Assembly (NCBI GenBank): GCA_964366335.1
Contig: CAYITQ010000008.1
Location: 1 to 24,646 of the forward strand
Length of the DNA stretch: 24,646 bases
From: JACRNA01 sp964366335
GTDB taxonomy: Bacteria > Patescibacteriota > Microgenomatia > CAZETR01 > Amesbacteraceae
Reading direction: 5' to 3'
The notes under the pieces were generated by a model, which made no database searches, had not been told where the DNA came from, and saw only the letters and a list, made by a program, of their open reading frames with translations. The position numbers and the translations under genes were made by a program. Below are positions 20,912-24,646 of the stretch, one piece after another. Within the stretch, counting starts at the first letter, position 1, and each line of letters opens with the position of its first letter.

Positions 20912-23029
20912 GGGATCGAGGTGAATGATATTGGCTTCGCCGAAGCCTCCGGGGCAATCCAGACACAGCTCAACTCCTAGGGGATCAAAGATGACTGCAT
21001 GGTTTTGCGTTTCATCGCCTATTTTTATATCCCGCCTGATGTCGCCCTGAACAGGCGGAAAAGTGCCTTTCAAAAAATATTCGTATCTTGGGCTACAGTC
21101 CGGCGGAGCCGGATCAGGTACTTTTAGACCTGACAAAGCACAAACCATACCTCCAATTACATCGGGCGGTTGAGTAGGCCAATGGGGGGATTTGTCTTTG
21201 AGGACAAAACTCATAATTTTGTTCCAAATAGGTGAGGCCCCGGTGACACCCGATGCCACATTGCTCATGGGGGAATTATCATTATTGCCCACCCAGACCG
21301 CCACCAAAATATCGGGATTATAGCCTATGGTCCAGTTGTCCCGTTTGTCATTGGTTGTCCCGGTTTTGACTGAGACCTCCGGGTGCTTGGGGACTACTAA
21401 ATATGATGATTGGCCAAATGTTGCAGACCTGGCCCCATTGTCAAACAATAGATGGGAGACAATATAGGCCGCTCCGGCAGAAATAACCCGGGTATTTGAC
21501 GGTAACGATGGAGCTTTCTCTAAAACTTGGCCATCACGGTCACGGACCTCCAAAATAGGATTTAAATTTACCCGGGTTCCGGCATTGGCCAAGACGCCAA
21601 AGGCGGTAGCCAGGTCGAGCATTGTTACTTCACCGCCACCCAAAGTCAAAGACGGACCATATTTGGTTGGATCGGTAAAAGTGGAAATGCCAAATGCGGC
21701 GGCAGACGCAACAAAATCCGAAAGACCATTGATAACCAGAGCTTTGACAGCGGGAATATTAAAAGAATTGGCCAGAGCAAACCGGACTTGGGTTGGCCCA
21801 TGCCATTGGCCATCATAATTAACAGGACAATACAGTTCCTGATCGGCTTGGGCAAAGCAAGTCGGTTTGTCAGCAAGAACTGTGGCAGCCGTAAACAATT
21901 TGCGGTCAATGCCAATGGCGTAATTGATCGGTTTAATAGCACTTCCCGGCTGACGATTCGCCAAAACGACATTGACGTTACCATCATCTTTGAGATTAAA
22001 ATAATCTTTGGATCCGACCATCGCCAGAATTTGTCCGGTCTTGGGGGCAGTGACTATCGCTGCTCCATTACCCACTTTTTCGCGTTTTAATTTAGCCACT
22101 TCTGTGGCTACTGCGTCTTGGGCAAAGTTTTGTAAGTCAAGATCCAGAGTAGTTGTGACAATTAGTCCCTCTTCTTGAATTTTCTTGAGGCCATACTTTT
22201 CGGCCAACAAATCTTTGACCCACAAGGAAAAATGGGGAGCCTTGAGCGTAGTCGAAAGGTCAAAATTGATTTCCGTCTCTAACGCCTGATCATATTCAGA
22301 TTGCGAAACAAGCTTGTTGTCCAGCATTTGTTTAAGGACATATTTTTGGCGGAGTTTGCTTTGCTCGGGACGTGAACCAAATGGAGAATAGTATGATGGG
22401 GCTTGGGGAAGACCAGCTAGAAGCGAAGCCTCGGATAAATTCAATTCAGATGCAGATTTACCAAAGTAAGTTTTTGATGCTGACTCGATCCCGTAGGCAG
22501 TTCCGCCATACGGGACTTGATTGAGATACATCTCCAAAATCTGGTCTTTGGAATAGGCCATCTCGACTACCATGGAGAGAGTAAATTCGCGAATTTTGCG
22601 CTTAATTGTCCGGTCTTGGGTAAGCAGAGCATTTTTGACTAATTGCTGAGTAATGGTCGAGCCTCCTTGCAAGTTTCGCCTAAAAAATGTGTTGATAAAC
22701 GCTCTGGCAATGCCCCGGACGGAAAATCCGGAATGTTTGTAAAAATCATGGTCTTCGGCAGCCAATGTGGCATTTATTACATGAGCAGGTAAAGCTTTTA
22801 GTTGAATTGGTGTCCGCCTCTGGTCAAAGTATATTTCATAAATAAGTTGGCCATTGCGGTCCAAAAGCTTGGTGGACGCCGAAGGGGGATTGTTCGTTAA
22901 TCTCATTGGGTTTGGCAAACCCCAGAATAAATAAAGGCACAAAGTAGCAAAGGCACAGAGGCTCACAGTAATGACAACTTTTTTTCTTTGCACCTTTGAA
23001 CCTATGAACCTTTGAGCCTCTACTCTCAT
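20891..23029 (-). CDS. Bifunctional class A penicillin-binding protein, second paralogue
   Basis: A 712-residue peptidoglycan polymerase with a short basic N-terminus and one transmembrane helix (about 18-36). GT51 motifs: AEDHDFYKHSG (Glu92), GGSTITQQLVKN, RKIRE and KDQILEMYLN. Transpeptidase motifs: SAIK (363-366), SFN (422-424) and KTGTTN (555-560). The C-terminus differs from its paralogue, with Cys pairs (LCLDCPGGFGEANIIHL) after the catalytic domain. ATG 23029 is preferred over TTG 23047 because TATAAT ends 6 nt before it. Two repeat tracts shape the N-terminus (VEAQRFIGSKVQRKK and the start of the helix), and LSTTL (about 258-262) is encoded by the AGCGTAGTCG repeat. Confidence 0.92.
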   Translation of the reverse strand: MRVEAQRFIGSKVQRKKVVITVSLCAFATLCLYLFWGLPNPMRLTNNPPSASTKLLDRNGQLIYEIYFDQRRTPIQLKALPAHVINATLAAEDHDFYKHSGFSVRGIARAFINTFFRRNLQGGSTITQQLVKNALLTQDRTIKRKIREFTLSMVVEMAYSKDQILEMYLNQVPYGGTAYGIESASKTYFGKSASELNLSEASLLAGLPQAPSYYSPFGSRPEQSKLRQKYVLKQMLDNKLVSQSEYDQALETEINFDLSTTLKAPHFSLWVKDLLAEKYGLKKIQEEGLIVTTTLDLDLQNFAQDAVATEVAKLKREKVGNGAAIVTAPKTGQILAMVGSKDYFNLKDDGNVNVVLANRQPGSAIKPINYAIGIDRKLFTAATVLADKPTCFAQADQELYCPVNYDGQWHGPTQVRFALANSFNIPAVKALVINGLSDFVASAAAFGISTFTDPTKYGPSLTLGGGEVTMLDLATAFGVLANAGTRVNLNPILEVRDRDGQVLEKAPSLPSNTRVISAGAAYIVSHLLFDNGARSATFGQSSYLVVPKHPEVSVKTGTTNDKRDNWTIGYNPDILVAVWVGNNDNSPMSNVASGVTGASPIWNKIMSFVLKDKSPHWPTQPPDVIGGMVCALSGLKVPDPAPPDCSPRYEYFLKGTFPPVQGDIRRDIKIGDETQNHAVIFDPLGVELCLDCPGGFGEANIIHLDPSGRAVR

Positions 23030-23066
23030 ACTTGAATTATAACCCAAGAGGGTTTATGATTTGGAT
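23030..23066. promoter_or_regulatory. Divergent promoters of the PBP and the Tat-protein unit
   Basis: Minus strand: TATAAT (23041 down to 23036) ends 6 nt before ATG 23029. Plus strand: TTGAAT (23032-23037) and TATGAT (23055-23060) are 17 bp apart and the -10 ends 6 nt before ATG 23067. The two promoters interlock within 37 bp: the minus -10 overlaps the plus -35. Confidence 0.7.
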
Positions 23067-23249
23067 ATGGCAAAGAAGAAATCCGAAATCCGAATATCGA
23101 AATCCGAAACAATATCTAAAGATGAGTTGGACCCCAAAGAAGAGAAGATTTTGGATTGGATATTAAATGGCATTATAGTTTTTGTCCTGGGCTGGTTGGG
23201 ATTGGGAATTCTTCTGTCCGTGGGGGGATTATTTCATTTGTGGGGATAA
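23067..23249 (+). CDS. Small single-helix membrane protein
   Basis: A 60-residue protein with a charged N-terminal half and one hydrophobic helix (about 32-56, GIIVFVLGWLGLGILLSVGG). Residues about 4-16 (KKSEIRISKSETI) are encoded by tandem ATCCGAA units (23078-23110), a sign that the start region was built from a DNA repeat. ATG 23067 is preferred over TTG 23061 by the -10 spacing. The stop TAA is followed at once by the ATG of the Tat-signal protein, so the two are almost certainly co-translated and may be partners. Confidence 0.7.
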   Translation: MAKKKSEIRISKSETISKDELDPKEEKILDWILNGIIVFVLGWLGLGILLSVGGLFHLWG

Positions 23250-24500
23250 ATGGCAGAACCGGGTGTGGGTAGTGGTCTTGGCTTAACTAGACGAGAATTT
23301 CTAAAACTGGCCTCAACTGGTGCTGGGGTGTTTTTCTTCGGAGGATCTTTTCCTGGAGTGCTTGCCTTGGTCAAAGGCGGAGCCGCGGAGCTCGATTTAA
23401 TAAACGACGGTTCCCCCCGACGAATTGACAGACCAACCGCAAACCTTCTCCTTTCGACTCACTGGAAAATAGCAAGTCAAATAAGAAATGGCAAATTTCA
23501 CCATAGAGTTGATGGGGGACCCAATGGAAATCTTCCCCTCCATGCATATGATTGGGATCCGAACGCTGAATATAGTCCAATTATGCCTTTGGGTAGTGCT
23601 ATGGCTCTTAATGGTGGAGAACCGAGCTTAATAACTCGCGGTCAAGTCTGGGCAACAATAGAAACTAATCCGATAAGTTACTTGGGCGATGAGGCTAATC
23701 AAGGAATAATGTTTTATTCCCCAATAAATGTATTGGGACCGAAGTTTTCATTTCACCCTCCTGATGGCGTTTCCCCGGGAGAGATTTTGGACATTACTAA
23801 TACTGATTGGTTGGATAAACGGCCATTTGATGTGGTCACGCACTGCACATCTGGACAATTTTCACAATTTTGGTTGCACCCGGAACACTTAAGCGGATCG
23901 TTAATTTCAGCAGATGGTCAGTCAAGAATTGCATACCGAACCCCTAAAGACGAATTTTCAATGGTGCATATTTATATCCCCTTATATTCCACGGGTAAAG
24001 GATTAAAATTGGTAGAAAGAGCTTCTTGGTTGGGTCAAGACGGGAGACCTCCTGTGGCATATCAGTATGCCGGAGGAGTGGATTTAAGAACGGTGACACT
24101 TGCCCCCGGAGGAACTTTGGGTTATGTTCTGCCAGAATTAAGGCAATCATTTGCGGGGGATACATGGGGATTAGAAACTATCCCTGAAGACATAATCGCT
24201 GGAAATCAATTTATTGATTTGCGTTTCATGGGTGTAATGAGTAATTTGATAAGAAAAGGAGCATTGGGTGGGGGTTTGGGGATAAAACCAACAGCTGAAG
24301 AAGTCGTGGAATTATGGAAAAGTACCGGATCAAAATTTTTGGGAAATGGTGCGCGCAATGTCGAGGAGATGGCTAGAAAAACCGGCGGGCTAAATATGAA
24401 AGTCATGAATATGCTATTACGAATGATTTACGACGGAAATACAGATCATTTGTCTACAGTAAAATTAAGTCAGCTTAGGCAAGAATTGACACTTGGATAA
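23250..24500 (+). CDS. Tat-signal exported protein of unknown function
   Basis: A 416-residue protein with a clear twin-arginine signal: LTRREFLKLAS (residues 12-22), a hydrophobic core TGAGVFFFGGSFPGVLALV and a likely cleavage region near 44-47. The mature part is soluble, rich in Gly, Trp and beta-prone segments (YDWDPNAEYSPIMPLGS, VVTHCTSGQFSQFWLHPE, LAPGGTLGYVLPEL), with several His but no cofactor motif I can name. The C-terminal third is helical. Tat export would imply folding in the cytoplasm, often with a cofactor. No tatA/tatC lies in the window. Confidence 0.82.
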   Translation: MAEPGVGSGLGLTRREFLKLASTGAGVFFFGGSFPGVLALVKGGAAELDLINDGSPRRIDRPTANLLLSTHWKIASQIRNGKFHHRVDGGPNGNLPLHAYDWDPNAEYSPIMPLGSAMALNGGEPSLITRGQVWATIETNPISYLGDEANQGIMFYSPINVLGPKFSFHPPDGVSPGEILDITNTDWLDKRPFDVVTHCTSGQFSQFWLHPEHLSGSLISADGQSRIAYRTPKDEFSMVHIYIPLYSTGKGLKLVERASWLGQDGRPPVAYQYAGGVDLRTVTLAPGGTLGYVLPELRQSFAGDTWGLETIPEDIIAGNQFIDLRFMGVMSNLIRKGALGGGLGIKPTAEEVVELWKSTGSKFLGNGARNVEEMARKTGGLNMKVMNMLLRMIYDGNTDHLSTVKLSQLRQELTLG

Positions 24501-24517
24501 AACAAGAGTGGTCTGTT

Positions 24518-24646
24518 TTACCTCTGGGGGTAAACTTCAAAACCAAGAGTAGTAAAGTGTTTGAAATCTAAAGTCAGAATCGAGTTAATCCGAAATCTTT
24601 TCATGAGTATTGCTGTAGTGGCATCGGTAAGTGACAAATCATGATC
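24518..24646 (-). CDS. PIN-domain protein C-terminus (VapC-like toxin), truncated by window edge
   Basis: Reading the minus strand from the right edge gives 42 residues ending in TAA at 24520-24518. DLSLTDATTAILMKRF and ILTLDFKHFTTLGFEVYP match the C-terminal part of PIN ribonucleases, where the Asp of L-T-D-A and the Asp of L-D-x-x-F help hold the active-site metal. This would be the toxin of a VapBC pair or an isolated PIN nuclease; the start and any antitoxin are outside the window. It converges on the Tat-protein gene with 17 bp between stops. Confidence 0.72.
   Translation of the reverse strand, partial: DHDLSLTDATTAILMKRFRINSILTLDFKHFTTLGFEVYPQR

Noticed and set aside
24517..24534. Hairpin TTTACC/GGTAAA between convergent genes, possible terminator
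   Set aside because: Only 6 bp with a 6-nt loop, no U-tract on either side, and it overlaps the PIN gene's 3' end.
1..24646. TGA recoded as glycine (Gracilibacteria-type code)
   Set aside because: Many genes stop at TGA exactly where family ends are expected, often overlapping the next ATG.

Overview
The window looks like a compact chromosomal segment of a Patescibacteria (CPR) bacterium, most plausibly of the Microgenomates type. This is an inference from gene content: a DUF4012 protein, an archaeal-type triosephosphate isomerase, a DhnA-type class I aldolase, a split transketolase, very short enzymes, a tRNA without an encoded CCA, and stop/start overlaps of the ATGA kind. TGA works as an ordinary stop in many genes, so the recoded Gracilibacteria/Absconditabacteria are unlikely. 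No rRNA, CRISPR array, classical insertion sequence or prophage is visible.

Layout. 1-480: the 3' end of an unrecognised gene, tRNA-Ser(GGA), and an inverted repeat. 481-3877: a GIY-YIG protein, a VTT/DedA-like membrane protein, a GT-C-type membrane glycosyltransferase (5' end probably frameshifted) and a DUF4012 envelope protein, chained by ATGA overlaps. 3836-6147: two divergent PAP2 phosphatases, two small exported or anchored proteins and a membrane-anchored cupredoxin. 6148-6669: a four-helix-bundle gene between GT-rich imperfect inverted repeats, a candidate small mobile element. 6680-17344: a central-carbon block on the + strand (tpiA, an SDR, rpiB, pgk, gap, rpe, a LOG-like protein, tktN, tktC, a Cys-rich membrane protein, a class I aldolase, a PfkB kinase, a D-2-hydroxyacid dehydrogenase), with a minus-strand VTT protein after tpiA and a Phd/RelE-type toxin-antitoxin pair between pgk and gap. 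17341-23029: cell-wall genes, namely a class A beta-lactamase-like serine hydrolase and two paralogous bifunctional class A PBPs on the minus strand, separated by an 88-residue protein of unknown function. 23067-24500: a small membrane protein and a Tat-signal protein of unknown function. The right edge holds the C-terminus of a PIN-domain (VapC-like) protein.

How the genes fit together. Aldolase, TpiA, GAPDH and PGK cover the middle of glycolysis. Split transketolase, RpiB and a ribulose-phosphate-epimerase-like protein form a non-oxidative pentose-phosphate set. TpiA and PGK are strongly shortened, and the epimerase-like protein has Gln in place of one expected metal-ligand His. PAP2, GT-C, DUF4012, the PBPs and the serine hydrolase form an envelope-building set.

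Two themes run through the window. First, many genes that begin a transcription unit have a TATAAT-like -10 box ending exactly 6 nt before the ATG, which predicts leaderless mRNAs; several such genes are divergent pairs with overlapping -10 boxes. Second, several families of short repeats recur inside unrelated reading frames, in frame, often in N-termini, loops or membrane segments.
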